From: a virus
Direction: 5' to 3' (one strand)
Virus record (IMG/VR): IMGVR_UViG_3300044843_000326
Location: 1-20,020 of that record
DNA: 20,020 bases
Shown here in pieces: positions 11,044 to 20,020 of the stretch. The notes below the pieces were generated by a model that was not told the origin of the DNA, searched no databases, and saw only the letters and a program-made list of their open reading frames with translations. The first letter of the stretch is position 1; every line of letters starts with the position of its first letter. A program made the translations under genes and the position numbers.

Positions 11044-14000
11044 GTGATAGAGAAATTGCACAAAGGGTATATTCTGAAAAACTTCAAGCAAAGAATCCCT
11101 CTGCCTTTGACACTATGGGAACCTTTAATCGTTATTACAACGACCCTCGTAATCCTGCTTCGTTAGCAGCTCCTGCGGATTTTGGAAGAGCTCTACCTCC
11201 AGCCAATCGCGCTGAAGCGCAACAAACTCTTACACGCCAAGAAGAGTTAAAAAAAACTGAACAAAAAATTGGTTTCTGGGGAAATCTTTTTAAGTATATG
11301 GAGAAGGCTTACAACCTTTCAGCCCAGGCAGTTTCTTTTGGTTTACTTGTTGGCGAGGAAACTAATCCACTTTATCAGGGTAAAGGATTAGATGTAAGTA
11401 AAGTTCGTCAATCTTGGGATAAAGCTCGCACTGTATCTCCAGGTAGAGCCTTAGTAAGAACTCTTACTGGTCAGCCATTAGATCTTATAGAAGATGCTCT
11501 CAATGCAGCAACTCTAGGTAAGAGTCGCAATAAAGCAGAGAAGTTTATTAAAGACCATTTACTTTTTGCTGCTAACGACTTTGATATCTACGATAAAGAA
11601 CAAGCGGAAAAGGCTTTTCGTGAGCAAACCTATGGTCGCTTTTCATCTTGGGGAACGGATGTAGTTGCTCGCTTTGTTATTGATCCTACTATTATTGTAG
11701 GTAAAGCTGTTAAAGTTGCTCGTGCTGCTAAGTATGCAGTAAAAGGAACTTCTGAACTTAAAGCGGTTCTTGCTGGAGAAAAAGTTGGACCTAGAGCAGA
11801 ACGTATCAAGGCAACCTTACAAGATTTCGTAGAAAAAACAGATGACCTTACAGCAGCAGAATTATTCCGAATTAAAGCTATTCGTGAGTCTGCAGCTCCT
11901 GCATCATTCTCTGACCTTATAGCTAAGGCTAATAAGATTGAAGATGTTACTGCCCGTCACGCAGCAAAGACTGATATAGTCCAATGGGCTATGGGCGATG
12001 TTGGTGCAGCTACCCGTTTATTACAAACTAATAAAGATATAGCAGCAGATATTGCTAACCTACAAGATGAAATTGTAGGAGCTAAGTTCTTTGGTGCTGG
12101 TGTAGATAATGTTAGCGGTCAATTAACAATGGATTTAGTAAACCAAGGCGATAATCTTGAAAAGAATATTGCTATGGCTGCTCAATATGAGCAGGAACTA
12201 GCCTCTAATATCCAGAAACTAAGCGCTGAAGCAATTATTAACCCTAATATTATTCCTAGTGTAGATGCCGTATCTCGCATAAGGACAACAGCCTTTAGAA
12301 GTCAAGGTCTTATTGACCTTCGTTCAGGTGCTGCAAGCACTCCGCTACGTATTATTACTGGATTTGCCTATAAGCGTCCTAAAGGTTGGATTGATTTTAC
12401 TGATAATCAGTCATTACAGACTGTAGATAATCTACTTAGCAGAGTTCGTGGCGTATCTGATAAACAAGAAAAACTTTATCTTGCTAATATTTCTAAATTA
12501 GAAAAAGATTTACTTCTTACAACTGACGAAACTCAAAAGAAAATCATAAAAGCTAAAATAGATGCCAATAAGCGTAGCATTGAATTATCAAAATTTACTG
12601 TTGAACGCAAGAATGAATTGTTTGATAAGTATGTTGCTACAGTAGATCCTATACAAAGAGCTAATGTCTATCAAGAAATAGAGCGAGAGCTCTTTGATAC
12701 TGTCGCTCGTCAGTTTGGATACACTAATCCTGAAGATGTACGTAGGGCTTGGGCTACTTTTGCAGGAGCAAGAGCTAGAGCACATAACTTAATTCGTGAA
12801 CGCGCCTATACTGGCGCTATAGACCCTGCTACTGGTGGTCCAGTAGGTGGAAGATTAACACCTATTGAAGGTATTGATGGTACTCAGCTAGTTATTCCAA
12901 TGCCTTTAACTGAATCTCAACTGTTAAAAGAACTACCAACCCTTGATATTGATGGTATGTATGGCGCTTTGACTAAAGCAACTCGTGCAGCTCGCTTTGA
13001 AGCACTAGGTCCTGTTTATGCTTTCCAGCGCGGAGTTGGAGAATTAACTCAAAGCATTGATTCCTTGATTAAGTTTGAGGTTTTAGCTCGCGTTGGATAT
13101 CCAATACGTAGCGTTACTGAAGGATTCTTACGTATTGCCAACACTGTTGGCGCTATGGCTATCTTAAACCGTACAGGAATAGGCGTTAAGAATATAGTTC
13201 AAAACAGATTCAAAGATGCTAAGCCTACTGAGATAATTGATTATCTAGATAGCGTTAAACTCAACACCAAAAAATCTGAACTTCTTGCTGGTATTGATGA
13301 TGCTGATAATCCAGAGTTAATTGAAAGACAAATTGCTGAAATTGATGCAATGCTTGACGGTAGAATGAAGATTAAAGACAAGTTTGGTCTAGGTCTTCGT
13401 GAGATAAAGATTGGTGATGAAGTTATCACCTACGAAGATGCTTTCGGAGCTACCCCTGCTAAGGCTAAATACATTCAACAAAGATTTATTGTCAACGCAG
13501 CTACCCTAATGGATAATGCTTTTAGCGAATCATCTAGTAAACTACGCAATGCCACTGAACTTAGTGGAGATTGGGTAGTTATCAAAGGCACAGATGAGAA
13601 TTGGGCAGAGTCCTATGCTCGTGTAGTTAATCGCCAACTGCGAGGATCTAAACTTGCATCTATCTTATTAAAAGATGCTCCTAGGGAGCAAGTTATGAAC
13701 AATGCAAAGATGTTCCTTCTTAAAGATCCAGAAGGCCGACAGATATTAAAGAACCTTGCTCTAGGTCGTAACGTAGATGAGTTAGTAGAGGCCAATATGC
13801 AAAATATTGAGTCGCTGTTTCCATCATATATTAGCCCTGCATTGAGGGCTATCGCTGCTAAACGTAATATAACAGCAGATGATATTGCTAAGTATATACC
13901 AGTAGCTGGTCGTCCAGATGTAAACGCAGCTCAAGTAAAGACTGCTCTTGGTCGCGGTGCTCCTATGCGTATCTGGTCTAACTTCCTAGATAACTTTTAC

Positions 14001-15680
14001 AAGGGATTCGGTGAATTACCTGAAGCAACCCTTGTTCGTAATCCATTGTTTGTAGATTTATACCGTAAGCGTATGGATGCTTTAGTAAAGAATGCTATTG
14101 ATGAGTACCCTGGAGACAGTATTCCACCAGAGTATTTACGTAGCTTAGAAAACAAATCTCGCCAATGGGCTAGAGCTGAAATGCGTAGAACTCTTTACGA
14201 TACATCAGAACGTGTGGATGCAGCATCTACTATGCGTTATATTTTCCCATTCTTTGGTGCATTTGCTGACGTTGCTGAAAAGTGGGGTCGCATTATTCTT
14301 AACGACCCATCAACTATCCGTAAACTAGAAACAGTTTATGATTCTCCAGACCGCAATGGTATGGTTGAAGAACGCAATGGAATTAAATACATTAACATTC
14401 CTGGTGAGTGGGCTAAGTTCCTACGTCTTGATCCAGGTGAGCGTCCAATCTCAATTCCAAAGCCATCATTAAACCTTATCTATCAAGGTAATGCTTGGTG
14501 GAATCCAGGTGCTGGATGGTTTGTTCAGTATCCATTATCATCTATTTTGAAGAAGTATCCCGAAAAAGAAACCAATAAGGTTATTAGAGAAATCCTTCCT
14601 TATGGTCCACAAGATACCCGTATAAGAAGTTTTCTTATCCAGAACGCAGCGTTCCGCCGTGCTTTAGATGGCTTTGACCCAGAAAGTCCATTACGTTCTA
14701 ACCTAACAGTACTTGTAATGGCAGAAGAAAGCCATAAGTATGCTACAGGTCAGCGCGATAAAGCTCCATCTCCTGATGAAATCAATAACAAAGTAAAATT
14801 TATTATTGGTCTTGATGTAGTATCTAGAGCGTTGCTGCCTTTTGCTACCCAGACTCGCAGTCCTTATCAGTTCTGGATTGATGAATACCAGCGTATGCGC
14901 GGAGAAGACCCAATAAACGCTGCTGAGAACTTCTATAACAAATATGGTGATGAGTATTATTACTTTACAACTAGCCTTTCTAGGAACTATACAGGCGTAG
15001 CTGCAACAGTTGAGGCTGATAAGAGAGCAAAGCAATTAAAAGACCTTATCGCTACCAATCCAGAGTATGGCTGGTTCTTGGTTGGAGATGCTAATGCTGG
15101 TGAATTCTCGCCTACTGTTTATCGTAAGCAGAGAGAACAGGCAGTAGCTCCTGGTTCTACTCAGAAATTCCGTGAAGCCCAAGATCCATACGATGCTATT
15201 CAGGATACCAATGCAGAGCGTGGTTGGATTCTTTACAACAAGGCTATGGACCGTATTGAAGTAGAGCGTGTAAATCGTGGTCTTAAGAGTCTAGAGTCTA
15301 AAGGCGCTGAGGATTTGAAACAGTTAAAAACTGATTTTATTTCTGCTCTGTCTAAAGAAAATCCTGATTGGTCTGCAGTGCGAGGTAGGATTGATACCCG
15401 AAAGGTTATGAACTTCCTGACATTTGCTAAGAAGGCAACTTCTGATCCTAGGCTTTCACCTCGCAATGATATGAAAACTATGGCTGATTATCTAAAGGGT
15501 CGTCAGTATGTTGTTACATTATTATCGCAACGTAAATCTAAAAATATTAACAATGAAGAAAATGCTGATCTAAAAGAACTATGGAGTGCTTTTACTGGTG
15601 CTCTTATTGATAGAGATGTTACGTTCAATAGAGTCTATACGCGTATTCTTGAAAATGATACTTTGTTAGAAGGGCTATAA
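11040..15680 (+). CDS. Giant 1546-aa protein, probable virion-internal protein
   Basis: The largest gene, in the head module between portal and scaffold, starts in an ATGA overlap. No catalytic signature was recognised. Landmarks: a helical region with hydrophobic stretches (~200-235, WGTDVVARFVIDPTIIVGKA), a coiled coil (~468-527), a hydrophobic helix block (~683-725, RSVTEGFLRIANTVGAMAIL) and an aromatic segment (~1064-1090, MRYIFPFFGAFADVAEKWGR). The last resembles a motif in large polyvalent or internal phage proteins. The C-terminal third is charged and helical. Size, position and short hydrophobic segments suit an ejected internal protein like T7 gp15/gp16 in role, not by homology. A multi-domain head or neck protein remains possible. 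Confidence 0.75.
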   Translation: MSDREIAQRVYSEKLQAKNPSAFDTMGTFNRYYNDPRNPASLAAPADFGRALPPANRAEAQQTLTRQEELKKTEQKIGFWGNLFKYMEKAYNLSAQAVSFGLLVGEETNPLYQGKGLDVSKVRQSWDKARTVSPGRALVRTLTGQPLDLIEDALNAATLGKSRNKAEKFIKDHLLFAANDFDIYDKEQAEKAFREQTYGRFSSWGTDVVARFVIDPTIIVGKAVKVARAAKYAVKGTSELKAVLAGEKVGPRAERIKATLQDFVEKTDDLTAAELFRIKAIRESAAPASFSDLIAKANKIEDVTARHAAKTDIVQWAMGDVGAATRLLQTNKDIAADIANLQDEIVGAKFFGAGVDNVSGQLTMDLVNQGDNLEKNIAMAAQYEQELASNIQKLSAEAIINPNIIPSVDAVSRIRTTAFRSQGLIDLRSGAASTPLRIITGFAYKRPKGWIDFTDNQSLQTVDNLLSRVRGVSDKQEKLYLANISKLEKDLLLTTDETQKKIIKAKIDANKRSIELSKFTVERKNELFDKYVATVDPIQRANVYQEIERELFDTVARQFGYTNPEDVRRAWATFAGARARAHNLIRERAYTGAIDPATGGPVGGRLTPIEGIDGTQLVIPMPLTESQLLKELPTLDIDGMYGALTKATRAARFEALGPVYAFQRGVGELTQSIDSLIKFEVLARVGYPIRSVTEGFLRIANTVGAMAILNRTGIGVKNIVQNRFKDAKPTEIIDYLDSVKLNTKKSELLAGIDDADNPELIERQIAEIDAMLDGRMKIKDKFGLGLREIKIGDEVITYEDAFGATPAKAKYIQQRFIVNAATLMDNAFSESSSKLRNATELSGDWVVIKGTDENWAESYARVVNRQLRGSKLASILLKDAPREQVMNNAKMFLLKDPEGRQILKNLALGRNVDELVEANMQNIESLFPSYISPALRAIAAKRNITADDIAKYIPVAGRPDVNAAQVKTALGRGAPMRIWSNFLDNFYKGFGELPEATLVRNPLFVDLYRKRMDALVKNAIDEYPGDSIPPEYLRSLENKSRQWARAEMRRTLYDTSERVDAASTMRYIFPFFGAFADVAEKWGRIILNDPSTIRKLETVYDSPDRNGMVEERNGIKYINIPGEWAKFLRLDPGERPISIPKPSLNLIYQGNAWWNPGAGWFVQYPLSSILKKYPEKETNKVIREILPYGPQDTRIRSFLIQNAAFRRALDGFDPESPLRSNLTVLVMAEESHKYATGQRDKAPSPDEINNKVKFIIGLDVVSRALLPFATQTRSPYQFWIDEYQRMRGEDPINAAENFYNKYGDEYYYFTTSLSRNYTGVAATVEADKRAKQLKDLIATNPEYGWFLVGDANAGEFSPTVYRKQREQAVAPGSTQKFREAQDPYDAIQDTNAERGWILYNKAMDRIEVERVNRGLKSLESKGAEDLKQLKTDFISALSKENPDWSAVRGRIDTRKVMNFLTFAKKATSDPRLSPRNDMKTMADYLKGRQYVVTLLSQRKSKNINNEENADLKELWSAFTGALIDRDVTFNRVYTRILENDTLLEGL

Positions 15681-16450
15681 TGAGTAAAGACTTTGTAGAA
15701 AATTTTTTCAACAACTATGGTAATACAGCATCTGCTGCTGGAACTTATGTGAACAAAGTTTATCTTGGCTCTCAAAAGGTTCCTGGTTATACAACTCCAA
15801 GTCCTACAGGTGGCACATATACTGTTGAGCCAACATCTAAAGACCTTACAGAGACTATAACCCAAGCCCAAGCTCGCTACTTAACGGATGCTCAACTACG
15901 TGAAAAGTGGAATACAGCTTTGCGTAAAAATGGATTTAGCGCAGACCCTATTCAAGCTCGTGCCTTATGGGACTTATCTGTAGATGGCGCTTCTGACTGG
16001 TATTCCACATCTAATGGCCAGCAAAAGATTACCCCAGAGCAATACCTTGGTTGGTATTCAAGCGGTAAAAAGAAGAAGGGTCCAGCCCTTCCTACCCGTC
16101 AGGTATATCAGGTAACTGAAGATGAAATTTCTGCAGACATTGATGATCTCTTACAGAAAAAAGCAGGGCGCACTTTACAAGACTCTGATAAAGATATGGG
16201 CTGGTATCAAGATCTAGTTAAGAGTATCGGCAATCTTTACGGCGAAGGTATTGTAACTACTGTTAAAGAAGTAAAGAACCCTAAGACTGGTAAAATGGAG
16301 AAGGTTGTTACTCAGGATCCAGGCTTTTCTAAAGAACAAATTGCTGAAGAAATTACTTCTACAATAGAAGCAGAAGATCCTGCATCTGTTCAGCGTAAAC
16401 AAAGAATTGATAATACTAAATGGCTATTGTCACGAGGAGGTAAAGGCTGA
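15680..16450 (+). CDS. Putative virion protein (256 aa)
   Basis: Starts in a TAATG overlap with the giant gene, behind AGAAGGG. The N-terminus is Thr/Gly/Ser-rich (~residues 15-55) and low complexity. Then come a helical segment (ARYLTDAQLREKWNTALRKN), a Lys-rich linker, and a helical C-terminal half (TEDEISADIDDLLQKKAGRT). The ending WLLSRGGKG carries the next gene's GAGGAGG. It is co-translated with its neighbours and probably part of the same virion substructure. No family named with confidence. Confidence 0.7.
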   Translation: MSKDFVENFFNNYGNTASAAGTYVNKVYLGSQKVPGYTTPSPTGGTYTVEPTSKDLTETITQAQARYLTDAQLREKWNTALRKNGFSADPIQARALWDLSVDGASDWYSTSNGQQKITPEQYLGWYSSGKKKKGPALPTRQVYQVTEDEISADIDDLLQKKAGRTLQDSDKDMGWYQDLVKSIGNLYGEGIVTTVKEVKNPKTGKMEKVVTQDPGFSKEQIAEEITSTIEAEDPASVQRKQRIDNTKWLLSRGGKG

Positions 16451-17568
16451 TGGCTAAACCTTCTTACCTCACCGACAACGGGTTAATCGCTCTTTCTGAA
16501 ACAGAGTGGGCTAGTAAACAAGGAGATGGTACACCACAAAATCCATTTACGGTTATATTAGACGGAACTAAAAAACGAATTAAATTAACTGGAACCATAG
16601 ATACATCCGCAAAAAAAGGTATGCAAAACGATAATATCGTAAATGGTGTTATTGTAAAAGGTAAAACACAGTCACCTATAGCATTAGATACTACTGAGAT
16701 AGTTGAAACTCCTACAAGTTCATCAAATACTTCTACAAATAAAAATACCGTAGACGTTCGCACTAAGTATGGAATTGGTGAGGCTTTATTAAATCACCCA
16801 ATCTATGGCGCTGAGATTAAAAAAATCTTTGCACTACTTGATGCTGGTAAATTAGCTGAAGCAGAAGAAGAATACTTTAAGTCTAGTTGGGGTAAGTTAG
16901 ATGGAGATGCTCAAGAACGCATCCTTATGCAACTTGAGAATGATAAACTCTACAAAGAGAAACTTAAAAACTGGAAAATTGGCATTAAGCGTGCTCTTGC
17001 TTCTCGCGGTCTTAAAGCAGATGATGCAACCCTTGACAAGTATTATTTAGACGGTATTGATGATGCAACTATATTTGATGAACTTGCTGGCGGCATATCT
17101 GCTAAAGGTGCAGCAGGTGAAATCGGTGATGCTTTATCTAGTCTACGTAGCGTTGCCCGTGCTAATGGTTTCAACTTAGAAAAAGACTTTGGCTTGCAGT
17201 TAGATGGCTGGCTACAGCGTATATCTAAAGGTGAATCTCTTGATGATTTTTCCCGTATTATCAGACAGCAGGCTAAGTTAGGTTTACCTGAAAAGGTAGG
17301 AGCCTTACTTGATGAAGGTCTAGACCTAGATAATATCTATGCTCCATATAGAACTCGTATGGCTAATCTGTTAGAGCTAACTCCAGATGCTATTAGCCTA
17401 GATGATCCGCTACTGCGTAGCGCCTATGGACAAGACAAAGAAATGTCTTTATATGATTTCCAACGTGCGGTCCGTAAAGACTCACGTTGGCAGTATACCG
17501 ATAATGCTAGACAAGAAGTATCTAGCGTAGCTCTTAATGTACTTCGTGACTTCGGATTCCAGGGGTAG
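16450..17568 (+). CDS. Putative virion protein (372 aa), helical C-terminus
   Basis: Starts in a TGATG overlap behind GAGGAGG. The N-terminal ~90 residues are strand-rich with a Thr/Ser/Asn linker. Residues ~170-372 are helical: SLRSVARANGFNLEKDFGLQ, then a linker and helices LGLPEKVGALLDEGLDLDNI, then SLYDFQRAVRKDSRWQYTDN and NVLRDFGF. The R-x-D-x-R-W-x-Y-T pattern near the end resembles conserved virion proteins of environmental phages that I recall without a firm name. Confidence 0.75.
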   Translation: MAKPSYLTDNGLIALSETEWASKQGDGTPQNPFTVILDGTKKRIKLTGTIDTSAKKGMQNDNIVNGVIVKGKTQSPIALDTTEIVETPTSSSNTSTNKNTVDVRTKYGIGEALLNHPIYGAEIKKIFALLDAGKLAEAEEEYFKSSWGKLDGDAQERILMQLENDKLYKEKLKNWKIGIKRALASRGLKADDATLDKYYLDGIDDATIFDELAGGISAKGAAGEIGDALSSLRSVARANGFNLEKDFGLQLDGWLQRISKGESLDDFSRIIRQQAKLGLPEKVGALLDEGLDLDNIYAPYRTRMANLLELTPDAISLDDPLLRSAYGQDKEMSLYDFQRAVRKDSRWQYTDNARQEVSSVALNVLRDFGFQG

Positions 17569-17572
17569 ATAA

Positions 17573-18985
17573 ATGGCAGAAGATGAAGATATCCGCAGAG
17601 CAAGAGCTCAACGAGCAAGAATTGATACTAACGCTTACTATGTACGTGACCCTAAGACTGGCCTTAGTCCTGCCCAAGTAGAGGCAAACCAAGCTATCGC
17701 AGAGGCTGCTGCGTCAACAGGCAAACCAGTAATACCTGGAGCAACTGGCACAAGCGCTACTGCTGATAGAGTTTCAGCAACTCCAAATCGTTACTATAAT
17801 TATTTTACTGGCGAGTATGTATCAAGTCCAGACCTTATTAAGCCACGCACTGGTATGGATGGCGCAGAGTCTGATGGCGGGATTATTGATACTGGACAAT
17901 TTCAATCTACAGGTAAAACAATAGTATCTGTAACATATGAAGGAACTGGAAAAAACAGAGTAAAAGTTACTAAATACTCTGATGGTACTGAAACTAGAGA
18001 AGCTGCTTCTGAAGATGTTGGCGATGGTAGTACAGGTGGTAGTACAGGTAAAACTTACACTGCCCCAGATGGCAGAATCTTTACTGACCTAGCAGCCTAC
18101 AATGCTTATATTGCTCAAACCGCAGCAGATGAAAAAGCACGTAAAGGTCAGTCTGCCTATGACTTACTCTTTTCAGAGTTTGACCGTTATGGATTAGGCG
18201 CTCTTATAGAACCACTTAAGGGTTTTATTCAAGATGGTTTATCTGAAGCAGAATTTACTTTACGTCTACGCGATACCGATGCCTACAAGAAGCGCTTTGC
18301 TGCTAACCAAGTCCGTATTAAAAATGGTCTTCGCGCCTTATCAGAGGCAGAGTATATTTTAGAAGAAGATAAATACCAAGATGTAATGCGCCGTTATGGA
18401 TTACCTGAGAGTTACTACACACGCGGCGATATGGGTCGTCAAGAAGGATTTGAAAAACTAATTGGTGGAGATGTATCTCCCGTTGAACTAGAAGACCGTA
18501 TCCAGACTGCACAGAACAGAGTAGTCAATGCTAATCCAGAAGTTTCTAGAGCGCTCCGTGAGTTCTATCCTGAGATTACTGGTGGAGACATTCTTGCTTA
18601 TGCACTAGATCCCTCAAAGGCTATTGAAAATATTAAGCGTAAAGTCGGTGCTGCTGAAATCGGAGCAGGTGCAATGCAAGCAGGTCTTAAGACTGGACTT
18701 GCCAGAGCAGAAGAACTGCAACGCTATGGCGTTACCAAAGAGACAGCTCAACAAGGCTTCGGAACTATCGCTAGTGGCCTAGAGCGTGGTCGCCAACTAT
18801 CAAGTATTTATCAACAACCTACATATACTCAAGAAGTAGCAGAGACAGAAGTCTTTGCCCTGCCTGATGCTGAGAAATCACGCCGTCAAAGGCGCAAGCT
18901 AGGACAACTTGAGACAGCCACCTTCAGTGGAACAACTGGAATGACTGGTGGAGCACTAGACCGCGAACGCGCTGGTCAATACTAA
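17573..18985 (+). CDS. Putative virion protein (470 aa)
   Basis: Begins 5 nt after the preceding gene. Residues ~1-155 are low complexity (Ala/Thr/Gly/Ser) with a strand pair (TIVSVTYEGTGKNRVKVTKY) and a GST linker. A short motif (YTAPDGRIFTDLAAYNAYIA) follows. Residues ~190-400 are helical (LRDTDAYKKRFAANQVRIKN; LSEAEYILEEDKYQDVMRRY; IGAGAMQAGLKTGLARAEEL). The tail is Gly/Thr-rich (FSGTTGMTGGALDRERAGQY). Together with the two genes before it, it probably forms an internal or neck complex. A structured spacer follows rather than another overlap. Confidence 0.75.
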   Translation: MAEDEDIRRARAQRARIDTNAYYVRDPKTGLSPAQVEANQAIAEAAASTGKPVIPGATGTSATADRVSATPNRYYNYFTGEYVSSPDLIKPRTGMDGAESDGGIIDTGQFQSTGKTIVSVTYEGTGKNRVKVTKYSDGTETREAASEDVGDGSTGGSTGKTYTAPDGRIFTDLAAYNAYIAQTAADEKARKGQSAYDLLFSEFDRYGLGALIEPLKGFIQDGLSEAEFTLRLRDTDAYKKRFAANQVRIKNGLRALSEAEYILEEDKYQDVMRRYGLPESYYTRGDMGRQEGFEKLIGGDVSPVELEDRIQTAQNRVVNANPEVSRALREFYPEITGGDILAYALDPSKAIENIKRKVGAAEIGAGAMQAGLKTGLARAEELQRYGVTKETAQQGFGTIASGLERGRQLSSIYQQPTYTQEVAETEVFALPDAEKSRRQRRKLGQLETATFSGTTGMTGGALDRERAGQY

Positions 18986-18991
18986 AGCCTG

Positions 18992-19077
18992 CTAACAGAA
19001 CGACTGGCCTGTTAGAGAGACACCAAGACCAGTAGTAGAAGCCATACAGAAATCCCCCGAATCTGTATGAGGTCTAC
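18992..19077 (+). promoter_or_regulatory. Two consecutive stem-loops before the scaffold gene
   Basis: Hairpin 1: CTAACAG (18992-18998) with CTGTTAG (19009-19015). Hairpin 2: CATACAGA (19043-19050) with TCTGTATG (19062-19069), loop AATCCCCCGAA, extended by GTAGA/TCTAC (19035-19039 with 19073-19077) across a 3x3 internal loop. No U-run follows, so not a canonical intrinsic terminator. It lies in the only real gap of the late module, just upstream of scaffold and capsid. It may be an RNA-processing or stabilising site, or an attenuator raising capsid expression. Confidence 0.5.
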
Positions 19078-19108
19078 GTAAACTAAAAAAGAAATGGGAG
19101 AAGGACCT

Positions 19109-19579
19109 ATGTCCAACTACGACTACGAAGATGACGACTTTGATACATCATCTAATGATGGTAATGACCTCGTCAAACAGTTGCGAAAAGCAAATAAACA
19201 AAAAGAGAAAGAACTAGCTGACCTAAAAACTCAGTTTGAATCTATCTCTAAATCCAACCGTGAACGAGCAATCAAAGATGCGCTTGCTAGTCGCGGGGTA
19301 AACAGCAAAATTGCTGCATTTATCCCACAGGATATAGACCCAACTGAAGAGTCTGTATCTAAATGGCTGGAAGATTATGCCGATGTATTCGGCTATGAAA
19401 CCCAGTCTAACCAGGCAACGCCTAATGTAGATCCAAAGCAGGCTGCTGCATATCAACGGATGACTAATGCTGTAGAGCAGGGAATTACTCCTGAGTTCCA
19501 AGCAGACGTTCATCGTAAGTTGATGAATGCAAGTAGCCGTGAAGAACTGGATGAAATTATTAGGTCGTCTGGTCTCTAA
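19109..19579 (+). CDS. Capsid scaffolding-like protein
   Basis: Start ATG 19109 is preferred over 19094 because GGGAGAAGG is correctly spaced for it. The 156-aa protein has a very acidic N-terminus (SNYDYEDDDFDTSSNDGND), a coiled coil (~20-50: LVKQLRKANKQKEKELADLK) and a globular helical part (DALASRGVNSKIAAFIPQDI, SVSKWLEDYADVFGY). It ends in small helices (EELDEIIRSSGL). An acidic coiled-coil protein immediately before the major capsid gene fits a head scaffold that directs shell assembly and is later removed. Confidence 0.8.
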   Translation: MSNYDYEDDDFDTSSNDGNDLVKQLRKANKQKEKELADLKTQFESISKSNRERAIKDALASRGVNSKIAAFIPQDIDPTEESVSKWLEDYADVFGYETQSNQATPNVDPKQAAAYQRMTNAVEQGITPEFQADVHRKLMNASSREELDEIIRSSGL

Positions 19580-19607
19580 GACCGAACCTATCCGAAAGGT
19601 AAAATAA

Positions 19608-20020
19608 ATGGCAATTCCTACAGGTACATTGACACAAATTTCGTCAATGCAAAACCTTGTACAGAGTGCGTACGATCAGTATGTTCGTATGGCTCTTCGC
19701 TCCATCCCAGTGATGCGTGCGTTGGCTGATGTTAAGCCAGTACAGCAAGCAATGCCAGGTTCGTCAGTTGTATTCTCCATTTACTCAGATCTCTCAACAG
19801 CGACTGGTACATTGACAGAAACTTCTGATGTTTCCTCTATTGCTCTTGGTAACCCTTCACAGGTTACTGTAACACTTAATGAGTACGGCTCAGCCGTAAC
19901 AACAACCAAGAAGTTGAATCTAACTTCTTTCAACGATGTTGACTCAGCTCTTGCTGACATCATTGCATACAACGCTGCAGATTCTATTGACTCTGTAGTA
20001 GCAGCCGTTCTAACTGGTTC
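19608..20020 (+). CDS. Major capsid protein, N-terminal part (N4-gp56-like)
   Basis: ATG 19608 follows GAAAGGTAAAATAA. The frame is open to the right edge, with 137 codons visible. The sequence MAIPTGTLTQISSMQNLVQS, MALRSIPVMRALADVKP, then strands GSSVVFSIYSDLSTATGTLT and QVTVTLNEYGSAVTTTKKLN, and the helix DIIAYNAADSIDSVVAAVL match the beginning of the N4-gp56-type HK97-fold capsid family as I know it. Position directly after a scaffold gene agrees. The missing C-terminus prevents a length check. Confidence 0.85.
   Translation, partial: MAIPTGTLTQISSMQNLVQSAYDQYVRMALRSIPVMRALADVKPVQQAMPGSSVVFSIYSDLSTATGTLTETSDVSSIALGNPSQVTVTLNEYGSAVTTTKKLNLTSFNDVDSALADIIAYNAADSIDSVVAAVLTG

Noticed and set aside
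12588-15035. Several leftward open frames of 60-110 aa opposite the giant gene
   Set aside because: They lack ribosome sites, lie wholly inside a well-supported gene, and have Ser/Leu/Phe/Cys-rich composition typical of antisense reading.

Overview
The window reads as part of a tailed-phage genome (Caudoviricetes), with a leftward block of tiny early-type genes and a rightward packaging/head block. The host is probably an actinobacterium of moderate GC, perhaps a freshwater planktonic lineage. This rests on two small proteins (213-518 and 588-818) that look like hypothetical proteins I associate with actinophages, and on the AT-leaning, GTG-rich, tightly overlapping gene style. It is an inference, not a database match. 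No rRNA, tRNA, CRISPR array, insertion sequence, integrase or attachment site was seen.

Positions 1-4817, minus strand: about 23 small genes (28-139 aa) form one compact array transcribed leftward and run off the left edge. Nearly every junction is a stop/start overlap (ATGA, GTGA, TAATG, or an 8-nt ATGTCTRA or GTGAATAA) with a Shine-Dalgarno motif inside the upstream gene. Ten of these genes start with GTG or are shorter than 60 aa, so an ordinary ORF scan would miss them or mis-start them. Six or seven genes between 2735 and 4563 carry paired-cysteine (zinc-ribbon or zinc-finger type) motifs. Several junction sequences are exact 17-20 bp repeats although the genes between them differ.

Positions 4818-5657: a divergent control region of about 840 bp with no convincing gene. 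Its left half is purine-rich on the + strand. It holds a four-run G-quadruplex motif, a 13-bp quasi-palindrome and an 8-bp inverted repeat enclosing both, plus a reasonable leftward promoter. Its right half holds a cluster of GC-rich hairpins just upstream of the terminase gene. These are candidates for operators, an origin, or a packaging-recognition site.

Positions 5658-20020, plus strand: the packaging and head module. In order: terminase large subunit (probably starting at an ATT codon and carrying an N-terminal helix-turn-helix), three very basic small proteins, portal, another basic mini-protein, two small proteins, a giant 1546-aa protein (probably virion-internal), three further putative virion proteins of 256, 372 and 470 aa, a structured 120-bp spacer, a scaffolding-like protein, and the start of an N4-gp56-type major capsid protein that runs off the right edge. 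No separate small terminase gene is visible. The terminase packages DNA through the portal, the scaffold guides capsid assembly, and the large proteins between portal and scaffold are likely carried inside the head or at the neck. Tail genes would be expected beyond the right edge.
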